The notes beneath the pieces were generated by a model, which did not search any database, was not told the DNA's origin, and saw only the letters and a list, made by a program, of their open reading frames with translations. Made by a program: the position numbers and the translations under genes. From Thinopyrum elongatum (lineage: Eukaryota > Streptophyta > Magnoliopsida > Poales > Poaceae): a stretch of 64,000 bases of DNA. The stretch is from positions 266,221,757 to 266,285,756 of the forward strand of contig CM022298.1 of the NCBI GenBank assembly GCA_011799875.1, in the 5' to 3' direction. Below, one piece after another: positions 54,966-64,000 of the stretch; position 1 is the first letter of the stretch; every line of letters starts with the position of its first letter.

Positions 54966-56976
54966 TCCTGAGAAGGGCTTGGTGGGTTGAAGCCGACGGA
55001 GAGGACATTGAGTCCCGCACCGCCATCAATGAGTGTCTTGGTGACATGGACATTGCTGATGGTAGGCGAGCAGAGCATCGGGAGCGCGCCGGCAGTGGCC
55101 GCGCACTTGAGCTGGTCAGTAGAGTCGAAGGTGATGGCGTACTTGGACCACCTGAGCGGACGCGTCACCTTGAGCTTGGGGAGGGCCGCGTTCACCTCAC
55201 GAGCAAACTGCTTGAAGATGCGATGGGAGGCGGGGGCCTGCGCGCTGCCCAAGATGCAAGCGACGGTACGAGGCTTTTGGAAGCCCTCGGCCCCATCATC
55301 TTGGTGGTGGTCGTCATTCCTTCTTGGCGGCGGCGACAGCGGAGGGAGGCCAGCATTGCCCTGAGGGCGGTCCTCACGATGCTGATCCCTCCAGGGGCCC
55401 TCGCGAGGCTGGCCCTGCCAGCGATCCTCACGAGGCTGGTCGCGCCAGTCCTGGTGGGGGTCACAGTTGTTCCAGCATCCCCCACCTCGGCCTCCTCCAC
55501 GGCCGTAGCCGCGGTCGTTGCGCTCAGGGCGGCGTCCAAGGTGCCCCTCCCGGATGGCCCTGAGCTCTTGGTAGTCGTTGGTGTTGTGGCTATACATGTT
55601 GTGGAAGACGCAGAACGGGCGGCTGCCCTTGGAGGACTCTGGGTAGTCGCCGCCGAGCTTCATCTCAGGTTCGGCCGCGAGCATAGCTGGTCCCCTGCGC
55701 TTCACGTTGTTAGCCTTGGCCTTCTTGTCTTCTGGATCAGCCTCCAGGAGCTCAAGGAGGGAGAGGCGACCTTCCTCAGCCCTCGCGCACCTGGTTGCCA
55801 TGTTGAACATCTCCAGAGCCGAGCACAGGTCCTCGTGTATGGCGAGCTCTTCCTTCATCTTGACATCCCGGACGCCATGAGTGAATGTAGAAATGATGGC
55901 CTCGTCCGACACCTTGGGGATCTTGAGGCAAACGTTGGTGAAGTGCTGGATGTATTTGTGCAAGGTCTCCCCCGGCTGCTGCTTATGCACTGCAGGTCTC
56001 CTGCAGCCGGGGCGCGGTCGCGAGTGCCCTGGAAGTTGGCGATGAAGCACTCTCGCATTTCGTCTCAGGAGGAGATCGATTCGGCGGGGAGGTTCAAGAG
56101 CCATGAGCGCGCCCCATCCTTGAGGGCCATGGTAAACCAGTTCGCCATAACCTTCTTGTCGCTGTTGGCCACCTTGATGCTCAGCTCGTAGAGCTGGAGG
56201 AACTCAGTAGGGTTGGGGGTGCCGTCGTAGAGTGGAGGCAGGTCTGGCTTGAACTTCCCTGGCCAGACGACGCTACGCAGCTCCGGGGTGAACGCACGGC
56301 AGCCCGCCGCGCTCACGGGAGCCCATTGTAGAGGGGGAGCCTGGACTTGGCACTCACGCACCGCCGCCTCAGGCAGCATGCGGTCTTGACGTGGCGGCGC
56401 TGGAAGCGTGCGCACCTCTCCTTGGGGCCGCTGCACCACTTGACAGCTTTCTTCGTCGCGCGCCGGCGCCCGGCACGGCGGGTCACGCCGAGGAGCCTCA
56501 CGCCTTGGATCGGGGGCGACTTCTTGCCTGGGAGGAGGAGGAGGCACACCATGGGCCACGTCGCCCGTGAGAGGTGGCGGGGGAGGCAGCGAGCGAGACG
56601 GTGCAGGGGTCTCTCCAGCAGCGTTGACGAGCTCAGTGATGCGGTCCAGCCAGTCCTCGTAGAGGTCATCGGTCCGGCTATAGCGCAGGAGCTCACGCGC
56701 CATGAGCAACGTAGCCTGCGCGTTCGTCAGCCCGCGACGAGCATGGGAGGACGAAGCAGCCGCCGGAGTCAGCGATGGAGTGGCGGTGCGTCCGTCGCGC
56801 CGCACAGAGGTATGCAGCAACGAAGCCTACTACTTGTCGGCCGCAGGGCCGGTAGCAGCGTTTGGCACAGGCGACGGGGGACAGCGGGGAGCGCCGTCAC
56901 CCGCAGGTGCTGTCTGGGCAACACGGGCGGCGAGAGCGGTCTGGCGCTCAGCGCGAACTCGACGAGTGTCAGCCAT
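54962..56976 (-). pseudogene. Gypsy-3 gag and protease N-terminal half
   Basis: The gag start is ATG 56976 (MADTRRVRAERQ). Two consecutive TAG codons follow after GPAADK. The same frame continues (ARRGLTNAQATLLMARELL, a Pro-rich linker, FKPDLPPLYDGTPNPTEFLQ, NWFTMALKDGARSWLLNLP). TGA replaces a Trp codon at SS*DEMRE, and a frameshift lies near 56000. The rest of the gag core follows (QQPGETLHKYIQHFTNVCLK, STFTHGVRDVKMKEEL). The zinc knuckle CVFHNMYSHNTNDY has its last Cys changed to Tyr. Acidic-basic repeats (WRDQPREDRWQGQPREGPWR) come next. The protease site TLIDGGAGLNVLS has DGG, usual in this group. Confidence 0.85.
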
Positions 56977-57048
56977 GGGGACGGTGGAACGGCGGTGAAT
57001 CGACCGGCGGAAGAGAGGCCCCGACGCACCCCTACCTGGCAAGCCAAA
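56977..57048 (-). other. Gypsy-3 leader and primer-binding region
   Basis: On the minus strand, directly after the 5' LTR (CCGACA), comes TTTGGCTTGCCAGGTAGGGG, which should contain the primer-binding site. The GCCAGGTAGGGG block is tRNA-3'-end-like, but I cannot assign the tRNA. Confidence 0.5.
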
Positions 57049-57914
57049 TGTCGGATTCAGGGCTACGCAGACCCAAGAAAGGTTCGAACTCTGGGGTGCG
57101 TGCGAAGAACTCAATCTCCCCAGTTTGCCAACTCGACGATCTCATGGCCTAGCTCGATGAACTGGAAAGGAAAGGGACACATCAGTTTACCCAGGTTCGG
57201 GCCACCTTGCGGTGTAAAACCCTACTCCTGCTTTGTGGTGGATTGGCCTCGAGGTGGGCTAAGGATGAACTAGTACAGGGGGAGAACAACCTCAGGAGGT
57301 GTGTTCTTGTGCTGGTGTGAGCTGGTGGGGGTGATCTGATTGATCCGTCCTCTTCTACGGTGGTGGCCTAGCTATATTTATAGTGGGCTTGGTCCTCTTC
57401 CCCAAAACAAAGGCGGTAAGGGATCCCACAACGGCCAAGTTTGAAGGGAGACAAGTAGCACATCTTATCCTGATGAAAGGTGGTCTTTGCCTGCAAAGCT
57501 TCTGGTTGTGACGTCGTGGTGGGCTCGGTGATGACCTCCGTTCTGCCGTCCTGGTCTTGTAGCACGGGAATGGAAAACTTTGGCCGATTCCTTGGGACTC
57601 TGCGTCTGCACCTGCTTCCTTAGCACCAAAGAGGAAACCTGCTGTACTGCGCCCGCCTGGCCTTGGTCGTCAGAGCTTGCGTCATCTGAACCTCACGAGG
57701 TGGGGCTTGCATAGAAATCTCCGCTCCTCAGGAGCCGGCCTAAGGAGGCCGCTTCCTCTGGAGGTCTTGACGTCGTCCGCCTCGCGAGGCTTGGCCCCTC
57801 GCGAGGGTCTCGTGTTGTTGATGCTGAAGATGGGCCATACCAGGCCGCAGATGGAGCCACGCTGTGGGCCGCAGGCAGGCAAGTCTGGGTACCCTGGTTC
57901 CCAGAATGCCAACA
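57049..57914 (-). repeat. 5' LTR of Gypsy-3 (right copy)
   Basis: The 866-bp LTR starts TGTCGGATTCAGGGCTACG and ends AATGCCAACA. Compared with the left copy it shows scattered substitutions and small indels, for example loss of a CGCCCGCTGG block near 57650. The insertion is therefore not recent. Confidence 0.93.
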
Positions 57915-57960
57915 CCTCTCTCGCACACATTGCCCCCCACCTCTCTCTTACTAGTTGGCG

Positions 57961-58370
57961 GATATGATTCCATCAAATCATTCGGTAGGATATCCCTGAC
58001 GGTTAGGCTCGATGTCAATAAGAGGCAAAGTTTTACCCAAGTTCGGGCCCTTCCAGTTGAGGAAAAAGCCTATTGCTGGTACTGTATATTTGTGACTGGG
58101 GTGTGTACAAAGTACACGTGGATACTAGCCATTGTGTCTGTGTGTATATGGTATCGACGAACTAGCCCCCGGGTTTTTATAACATACTCGGGGCCTAGGG
58201 ATACAAATCATAGTCGGCACTTCATTAGTGCGATAGAGTCCTCCACGACTATGGTAGCTTCGTCTTGTACGCCGAGTCCTCCATGGGTCTTTGTATAACG
58301 CGTCTCGGTCCGACCTATGTGGCGAAGGACGGAACCGATTTATGAGTCCTCACGTTGACCCACCACAACT
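57961..58370 (-). repeat. Solo-LTR-like remnant of another Gypsy element
   Basis: On the minus strand a TATA-type TTATAAAAACCCGGGGGCTAG is followed downstream by a U5-like GAACTTGGGTAAAACTTTG and CATCGAGCCTAACCGTCAGGG. No internal domain is attached. The borders are approximate. Confidence 0.55.
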
Positions 58371-58933
58371 AGAAATGATGTGCCCACCACACCCCACACA
58401 CCATCGGTCACTAAGAAAATAAGCATATACAATAGTACAAAGTTACATGAAAGTTAATTGCATGGTGCATCCAATGATATTTGTTCCGTATTGTGAATGC
58501 TTATATTTTCTCCTAAAAAATTAGTCACGGTAAAGAGAAATGAAGGGCATTTCTCTCTTTGTCTCCACCGCACACCCCCTCTCTCTACACCACTTTCACG
58601 TACGCACACAAACTATCTCTCGACCCTCTAAAAGTATGCCCCTGACAGATTCACCCATGACGATCAGTGTATTTCAAGCGAAAGCACTATACGGTCACTA
58701 GACTTCAGAATATGCTCATGACAATCACCGTATACATTATTGTGGTGATCATATGGTCTCTAGCTCACCGTACGTCTTCGTATTTTGTTGATGACACTCA
58801 CAGTCATTGTATTTGAAGCGTGCTCCGTATTTTGTTGATGACACTTACGGTCATTGTATTTGAAGCGACAACATGATATGGTCCCTGGACTTCAGAATAA
58901 GCTCATTACGGTCACCATATACATTTTGTGGTG

Positions 58934-59245
58934 CGAACCAATCTGTGGTTGGATGGTTAGGATGACAGTGGCATCCCCAGCCCACCAGGGTTAAAGTCCT
59001 GGTGCTCGCATTTATCCTGGATTAATTTCAGTATTTCCGGCGATGTGCGTTCAGTGGGAGGAGACGTTCCCCTCGACTATGAGGTGCCTATGGTGACTTT
59101 GTAAAATCTCAAGATGATATGCGGGCTCACTCTCTCGAAGGTGCTCATAGTGGATAGGGTGTGCGTGTGTGCATTCATAGGGGTGAGTGTGTGCGCGTAT
59201 ATATGACCGCTTGCGTCTGTACTGTGTTAAAAAATACATGTGGTG
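58934..59245 (+). mobile_element. tRNA-derived SINE (resembles the Triticeae Au family)
   Basis: A 5' tRNA-like part has an A-box-like TGGTTGGATGGTTAGGA and a B-box GGGTTAAAGTCC. A tRNA-unrelated body follows (GGCGATGTGCGTTCAGTGGG, AGATGATATGCGGGCTCAC), then the 3' end GTCTGTACTGTGTTAAAAAA. Flanks ATACATTTTGTGGTG (left) and ATACATGTGGTGG (right) look like the target duplication. No protein is encoded. Mobility would depend on LINE enzymes. Confidence 0.75.
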
Positions 59246-59334
59246 GGGTGTGCGTGTGTGCATTCATAGGGGTGAGTGTGTGCGCGTATATATGACCGCT
59301 TGCGTCTGTACTGTGTTAAAAAATACATGTCGTG
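59157..59334 (+). repeat. 89-bp tandem duplication of the SINE 3' tail
   Basis: GGGTGTGCGTGTGTGCATTC begins at 59157 and again at 59246, and the two copies are almost identical through GTGTTAAAAAATACATGT. The duplication spans the SINE 3' end and its target-site flank. Confidence 0.92.
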
Positions 59335-59690
59335 ACTATATGGTCACTGGCTCACCATACAGCTCCGTAATTTGTTGATGACACGATCAATTGACTAGTC
59401 AAATGATCCATGTGGCACAACTAGGTGTTGCACCATCAGCGCATGTTACCATGGGTCCCACCTATCAGCGCGTATATGAAAGAAAGAAACGGTAGCTTGC
59501 GTCTATACCGTGTTAATGAAATACATTTTGTGGTGATCATACGATCACTGGCTCACCGTACAGCTCCGTAATTTGTTGATGACACAATCAATTGACCAGT
59601 CAAACGGTCCACGTTCATCAGCGCACATTACCGTAGGACCCACCTGTTAGCGCGTATATGAAAGACAGAAATAGTAATAAATTAGTGGTC

Positions 59691-60199
59691 AGTGGGTATT
59701 CGAAGTCGTGAGACCTGAGGTTGGCAGCCCGCGCGCCCTAACCACAGCGGACAAGGTCGCCTTGTGATGATATGATGAGCCGACCATTTTAATTGCATGC
59801 ATGCATGCATGCACTCTACAAACACATCAGACATGCGCACAAACACGCCCACAATGCCTGCATGCATGCATGCATGCAATACTCACACGTACACATGAAT
59901 GCACGCAACACTCGCACGAACACACGCACGCATGCAGGCATGCAACACTGACACGTACACATGGAAGCACGAACACACGCACGCACGCATGCAACACTTA
60001 AACGTACACACCAATATTTTGGCTACCCCAGGCAAGATCCAAACAACCCCTTCCAGCCCCACCCCTCCCAGCACATTCAAATCCCTCGTTCGCCATGAAT
60101 TTTTGCCATGTGTTGTTGTCTTCAGGGATATTTGCCGTGTGAAAACAAATTTAAATATGAACGAATAATCGGTGTGCGCGGTCTTCTACCGGGACACGG
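59691..60199. other. Intergenic sequence with CATG/ACAC microsatellites
   Basis: GCATGCATGCATGCATGCA runs occur at about 59797-59815 and 59858-59880. ACACGCACGCATGCAAC-type repeats run to about 60010. Short ORFs here are products of the microsatellite and not genes. Confidence 0.75.
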
Positions 60200-60204
60200 T
60201 TGGA

Positions 60205-60290
60205 TGGCCTCATAGTAGTACTAGTAGTGTAGAGTAGTAGTAGTAGTAGTACAGTGGTACTCCAGTAGTATAGTGTAGAGTAGTAGGTGT
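60205..60290. repeat. (AGT)n-rich microsatellite
   Basis: AGTAGTAGTAGTAGTAGTAC and TAGTGTAGAGTAGTAG are interleaved imperfect repeats. Confidence 0.8.
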
Positions 60291-60699
60291 CTCATCTGAC
60301 ACCAATTTCCTTGGAGTCCGTGCTATAGCAAGCTACCCTAGGCTATGTTACTAGTAGTAGTACCTCCATAGTGGGTACGTAGTAACTCCGTAAAATCAGA
60401 TTTTCCCAAAACTAAGTCGCTCAACCTTACTTATTTGCTTTTTCCCTTCCTGCCTCGTTGTTATTCCCCATGGAGCCAGAAAAAACGAGGTCGTGTGAAT
60501 AGCAATTGATTACTCGTGTTGATTTTTTTTGCGAAATGATTACTTGTGTTGATGGTTGCATGTGTCTAAGCCAATGCATGCATTTTTTGCTTGGTGCTCA
60601 TTGGGCAATCCGAGCAGAAAAAAGCAGGGGGTACTACTACAGCGTGCCGGACCGACCTTGTGGGGGTACCTCCGTCCTGATTTATCATTCCACATCGTA
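60291..60699. other. Intergenic, nothing assigned
   Basis: There is no supported ORF and no recognised repeat end. Confidence 0.4.
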
Positions 60700-60731
60700 T
60701 TTTGTGCCAATTTTGCTATGTATTTAACTAA

Positions 60732-60830
60732 CAAAATGTTAATCCATGTCAGAAAAAATTATATCATTGAAAACTCTGTTCAAATATGAATCCAACGATA
60801 TAATTTTTGTTGACATCCACTAACATTTTG
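60732..60830. repeat. Foldback (MITE-like) inverted repeat
   Basis: Arms at 60732-60769 and 60793-60830 (CAAAATGTTAATCCATGTCA against its near-complement CATCCACTAACATTTTG) pair over 38 bp around a 23-bp loop. Weaker pairing extends outward to about 60700 and 60862. It has the shape of a small non-autonomous DNA element. The family is not determined. Confidence 0.65.
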
Positions 60831-61206
60831 TCAATTAAATCTTTGGTCAAAATTTAGTACACATTACAAAGGGGACCAATAAACCAGTACTTGACACCAT
60901 GCGTGCTAGTCGTAGTGATCTGAAAGGGCCCACTTCAAAAAATAAACAAAGAAAGAAAGGGCCCAATACACATTCAAGCATTTCATCGCATCTTTCTCTC
61001 GCACTATCTGTAGAACAGACTATGCCAAACTCCCCTGCCTACGTAACACACGGGAAAAGAGCTGCCCTCGCCTTGTTTAGTCGGGGTTTGTATCGATGGA
61101 TCGCGTGAAGCAGCAAAAACCAAGCCGTGTCTTGTACTCCTCCGTCATACTGTACTAAGAGTGGAGACGCTCGCTTTCATAAATGTTCTACTTCCCCTCG
61201 CCGACA

Positions 61207-61900
61207 TGTGGGACATATAGTAACTGGGTCCACGTGTCATGCACCAAATAACAGTGCAGAACAGCTGGGGACGCACCCAGTCGTAGTGCCGCAGTAGTAC
61301 TAATGCGCAATGAGACGTCAAATCACAAAGCCGCACCTTTCCGGCAGACGGATGAAGCAACCATTATTTCACACTTCGCTGAATCCGCTTCTCCATCATC
61401 TCCTTCAAGAAAACCATGTATTGCTTCTGCCATTGTTCTGCCTCAAGAGGGCCGCGCATCGGCTTGGTACATCATGACACGTGGGACCGCATGACAGGCC
61501 ATGCTCCCCCCGTCCCTCGCCTACCGCTTGGTAAAATCACCTCATTTTTACTAATCTGGATACTATCTTTAGATCAATATAGTCGGGATTCACCAAGGAG
61601 CAAAACCAAGTGGGTCATCCACCGTGTTGTTCTACATGCGATGCACCAAATTATAGTTCAGAGCAGCTGTTGGACTTGGAGGCACCCCGGTTGTAACGCC
61701 ATAGTAGTAGTAAATGAGCGATGAAGGGTCAAATCACAAAGCTGGACGGATGAAGCAACCATCATTTCAGTCTAGGGCGCAAGAGCGTAAAGAAAAAAGA
61801 AAACCAATGATGCGTGCGGCAGCTACCTAGGGCGCCATAGGGGAGGAGCCTTCACTACAAATCCGCTTCTCCCTCGTCCTCATGAAGAAAACCTATGATG
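61207..61900. repeat. Diverged segmental direct duplication
   Basis: Blocks shared by 61207-61430 and 61608-61900, in the same order, include TGCACCAAATxAxAGTxCAGA, GTCAAATCACAAAGC, GACGGATGAAGCAACCAT, AATCCGCTTCTCC and AAGAAAACC. The period is about 400 bp. There is no ORF. Confidence 0.65.
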
Positions 61901-62479
61901 CGTGCGGTGCATAGGGTTTCTTGGAGTACTACGGCGTGCGGGGCCCATGCCGTAGTATACAGGAGAGCGATTGAGTTGGAGTCGATGCCTTAATATGGGT
62001 GGGCCGCTCAGTTTACGGGAATGAGGCAAAATTTTGGGTTCGGGGAGCAGTGGAGATATATGTACAAAAAATTGCGGACGTAGGTTCGACCAAAAGGCAA
62101 TGACGCATGGGCCCCGCATTTTGATATACCCGCGGCCGCGTGAAATTTGCTACTCAAAATAATGCATAAAAATTCCTCCAAAAACATCTATAACTAATGG
62201 GAAGTGAATGTATGCATCAAACGAAAATGTAATAAAAAGAGAAAAAATGAATTGCAGTTAAAAGAATGACATTTCTAACAAAAACGTGAATGTGAACTAC
62301 ATATGTGTGCATGTGACCAACACATATATTGTCAATACAAAATTGAATGCAAAAATTAACTTATGAGTAACATGAACGAATTGATGATGTGGTGCTTGCA
62401 TGCATAGAGTACAAAAACAATGTGATTTATGACTTGCATGCATGACGTGTTCATGTGCCATAGTTGCATGTCCAGGAAA
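61901..62479. other. Intergenic, AT-rich, nothing assigned
   Basis: Only short ORFs occur. Several ATGCATGCA and ATATGTGTG words appear but no element borders. Confidence 0.4.
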
Positions 62480-63030
62480 AAAGCTAGTGGGTTGTACTAG
62501 CTATTTAGGAATATAAGATGTATATATGGAAGTTGTAGGGAAAGAGATGACATGTATCTCAATTCCTATGAGTAGGGATTGGAAAAGAGATGTCATTTGG
62601 TTCACATCATAGGAACTTTTCTATTGAATCTAGAGATGACATGTATCTCAATTCCTACGAGGAGGGATTGGAAAAGTGATGTCATTTGGTTCACATCATA
62701 GGAACTTTTCTATTGAATCTAGAGATGGCATGTATCTCAATTCCTATGAGGAGGGATTGGAAAAGAGATGTCATTTGGTTCACATCATAGGAACTTTTCT
62801 ATTGAATCTAGGCTAATGTTTATTTTCCTTTGAAATTGTGGGATTATAGGAATCCATTCATATGAACCAAGTGGCTCTAAAGCTATAAAAATCATATCAT
62901 GTTTATTTTCCTTTGAAATGTGGAGTATAGGAATCTATTCCTATGAACCAATTGGCTCTAAAGGAAAAATTCCTATAAAAATCATATCATATAGAGTTCC
63001 TATGATATTCCTCCACACTAAAGGATGGTT
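62480..63030. mobile_element. MITE-like AT-rich DNA element
   Basis: The stretch is built from TTCCTATGA / TCATAGGAA words in both orientations. It ends near AGAGTTCCTATGATATTCCTCC, as in Tourist/Harbinger-like grass elements. A block (CCAATTGGCTCTAAAGGAAAAATTCC, AAAAATCATATCAT) is partly repeated at 62865-62905 and 62945-62990. The borders are uncertain. Confidence 0.5.
62544..62810 (+). repeat. Three tandem 89-bp units
   Basis: Units start at 62544, 62633 and 62722, each GAGATGACATGTATCTCAAT (GGC in the third) and ending TTTTCTATTGAATCTA. Only a few substitutions separate them, so the triplication is fairly young. Confidence 0.95.
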
Positions 63031-63206
63031 GAAATTGCTGCAGGTGATACGACGGTCTTTGTTTGTACACTCCCCCCCCCCATCTCTATAGTCACCTCTC
63101 GAAGATGAATGAAATGATATATACTTGGTATTATATATGTGCATTTCGTTATATGAAAACTCGGTAAAAGTTTGCGAGGTTTGAATTTTCAATAAAGCTA
63201 TATGCA

Positions 63207-63229
63207 CTACATTTTGGAACGGAGGTAGG
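63207..63229 (-). mobile_element. Stowaway-like MITE terminus
   Basis: The minus strand reads CTACCTCCGTTCCAAAATGTAG, the usual CTCCCTCCGTTCC... end of Stowaway/Mariner MITEs in grasses. A clear partner end was not found upstream, although a C-rich CTCCCCCCCCCC at 63071-63082 could be its decayed remains. Confidence 0.6.
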
Positions 63230-64000
63230 AGAATATGACAGTTGCTACCACTCGCGTGGAAGATTTGTGTGTCAGAGGAATAGCTGTTCTGTTTAATGCC
63301 ATGGCAAAACTGACACTGTCGGATGCCGATCTAACGGTTCTTTTGGCGTTCGTCAGGAAACGTCTTGTGGCGAACATTTGTCAGATATGATTTACGGACA
63401 CATGCATTGCATTGATACATGCCCCTCTCTCTCACGCACACACGCACCCTCACGAGTCACGACTCTCCTGAGTCCTCTCACACCCACCGTCTATCTGTAG
63501 GTAGACGTCACACACATATGTGTTGTTCACACCCTACCCTCAGAACTTTAAAAAAATAAAAGACGTCGCACACCTTTTATTTTAACTCTCACGTCACACA
63601 CTTATACTACTACTCTTATGGCGAACGTTCTTTGGGCGTAGTATATTGTACTCTCATGAAGAGAAGCGGTGCATGCACACACTAGTTCTCTCACACCCAC
63701 TTGCGGGTGCATGTAGGAGCGCATTTTTTTTGAAGCTAGGAGCGCATTTGTTTACAAAGAGGCATCCCAATTGACATTTTGACTCGTCTAGTTTTCAACT
63801 TCATGGAGGGCCGGGGACCACAAGTGAATGATACAGTACATAGTGCATCCTGGATGCGGTGATTTGATAGTGCGACCTGGAAGCGGTGGCACGTTACTAA
63901 TCGAGTTTTATTTTTACTTGAACTTTAAATGAAAATAGTGGTTCACGCGTATTCAATTTAATAACGGTTGCTACAACAAAATCACTCCACTGTATATATA
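63230..64000. other. Intergenic, nothing assigned
   Basis: Microsatellite-like CTCTCTCACGCACACACGCAC lies near 63427. No supported ORF or element border is seen to the end of the window. Confidence 0.4.

Larger units (their letters stand above)
48352..57914 (-). mobile_element. Gypsy-3: complete but defective Gypsy retrotransposon with antisense gene
   Basis: The LTRs at 48352-49227 and 57049-57914 flank degraded gag-protease-RT on the minus strand (right to left) and an antisense gene on the plus strand next to the 3' (left) LTR. The 5-bp target duplication CCTCT is perfect (48347-48351 and 57915-57919). RNase H and integrase are absent and RT is only fragments, so the copy cannot move on its own. 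The two coding units point at each other with a tandem-repeat spacer between them. Confidence 0.93.
58670..59690. repeat. Degenerate tandem repeat block around a SINE
   Basis: A unit of roughly 200 bp recurs at about 58690, 58880, 59330 and 59530. It contains CGGTCACTxGACTTCAGAATA, ACATTTTGTGGTGATCATA, CACTGGCTCACCGTACAGC and TTTGTTGATGACAC. Inside it, a 47-bp unit (TATTTTGTTGATGACACT...GTATTTGAAGCG) is duplicated at 58781 and 58828. The block has no ORF. Confidence 0.7.

Noticed and set aside
55046..56191. 381-codon plus-strand ORF opposite gag
   Set aside because: The minus strand carries gag with its zinc knuckle and protease motif. The plus frame is open because of GC-rich codon composition.
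58934..59010. tRNA gene
   Set aside because: A- and B-box-like sequences belong to the SINE head. No cloverleaf with a sensible anticodon arm can be drawn.
62544..62810. CRISPR-like repeat array
   Set aside because: Units are 89 bp, directly abutting, without spacers, in a plant MITE-like element.

Overview
This window is a repeat-dense plant nuclear region. The repeat families point to a large-genome Triticeae grass (wheat, Aegilops, barley or rye group). The evidence is: Gypsy LTRs of the GAGGGAGTCCTGGAT and TGATACGTCTCCAACG types, a Copia LTR starting TGTAAGTGCATCTAG, a CACTA element ending CCCTAGTAGTG, a LARD-type element with 3.8 kb LTRs, a SINE resembling the wheat Au family, and a Stowaway-like end. 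No bacterial, organellar, tRNA, rRNA or CRISPR feature was found. Nearly all coding sequence belongs to transposable elements, mostly broken by stops and frameshifts.

Layout. Positions 1-30608 look like a Russian doll of which only the right halves fall inside the window: Gypsy-1 (1-2096) lies in a CACTA transposon (2097-9963), which lies in Athila-like element A (9964-12227). A abuts Gypsy-2 (12228-17453), which ends inside a Copia-type element (17454-20149), which ends inside Athila-like element B (20150-30608). B ends inside a tandemly repeated minus-strand gene-like locus (30609-30909 and 41898-46569). Most right ends are element termini. The exception is the A/Gypsy-2 joint near 12227, which looks like a deletion scar. 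B also carries a 4.27 kb Helitron (21165-25431) that has captured exons and introns of a methylmalonate-semialdehyde dehydrogenase (ALDH6) gene.

Positions 30910-41897 hold a complete minus-strand LARD: two LTRs of about 3.8 kb around a 3.4 kb non-coding core, with an initiator-methionine-type primer site. It splits one exon of the repeated locus. That locus reads right to left: exon 1 and exon 2 splice in frame, then follow repeated exon modules, many of them symmetric (phase 0-0) and ending in a Ser/Pro-rich SPTPPSQ-like tail. I do not recognise the protein.

Positions 48352-57914 hold a complete but defective minus-strand Gypsy element (Gypsy-3) with a perfect CCTCT target duplication. Its gag-protease is degraded, its reverse transcriptase is reduced to fragments, and an intron-containing coiled-coil gene runs antisense next to the 3' LTR. 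Gypsy-1 and Gypsy-2 carry related antisense genes in the same place, so the window gives three examples of this layout.

The right end (57915-64000) is ordinary intergenic sequence: a solo-LTR remnant, degenerate tandem repeats containing a SINE with an 89-bp tail duplication, microsatellites, a foldback element, an old segmental duplication, a three-copy 89-bp repeat in a MITE-like element, and a Stowaway end.

Functionally the elements are a mixture of helper-dependent parts. The CACTA second-gene region and its small tail-anchored hybrid-binding protein, the antisense Gypsy genes, and the gag-protease-only Athila-like element would all depend on enzymes supplied from elsewhere. The only ordinary host gene sequence recognised is the captured dehydrogenase fragment. 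The repeated-exon locus is the one part that may be an undescribed host gene.
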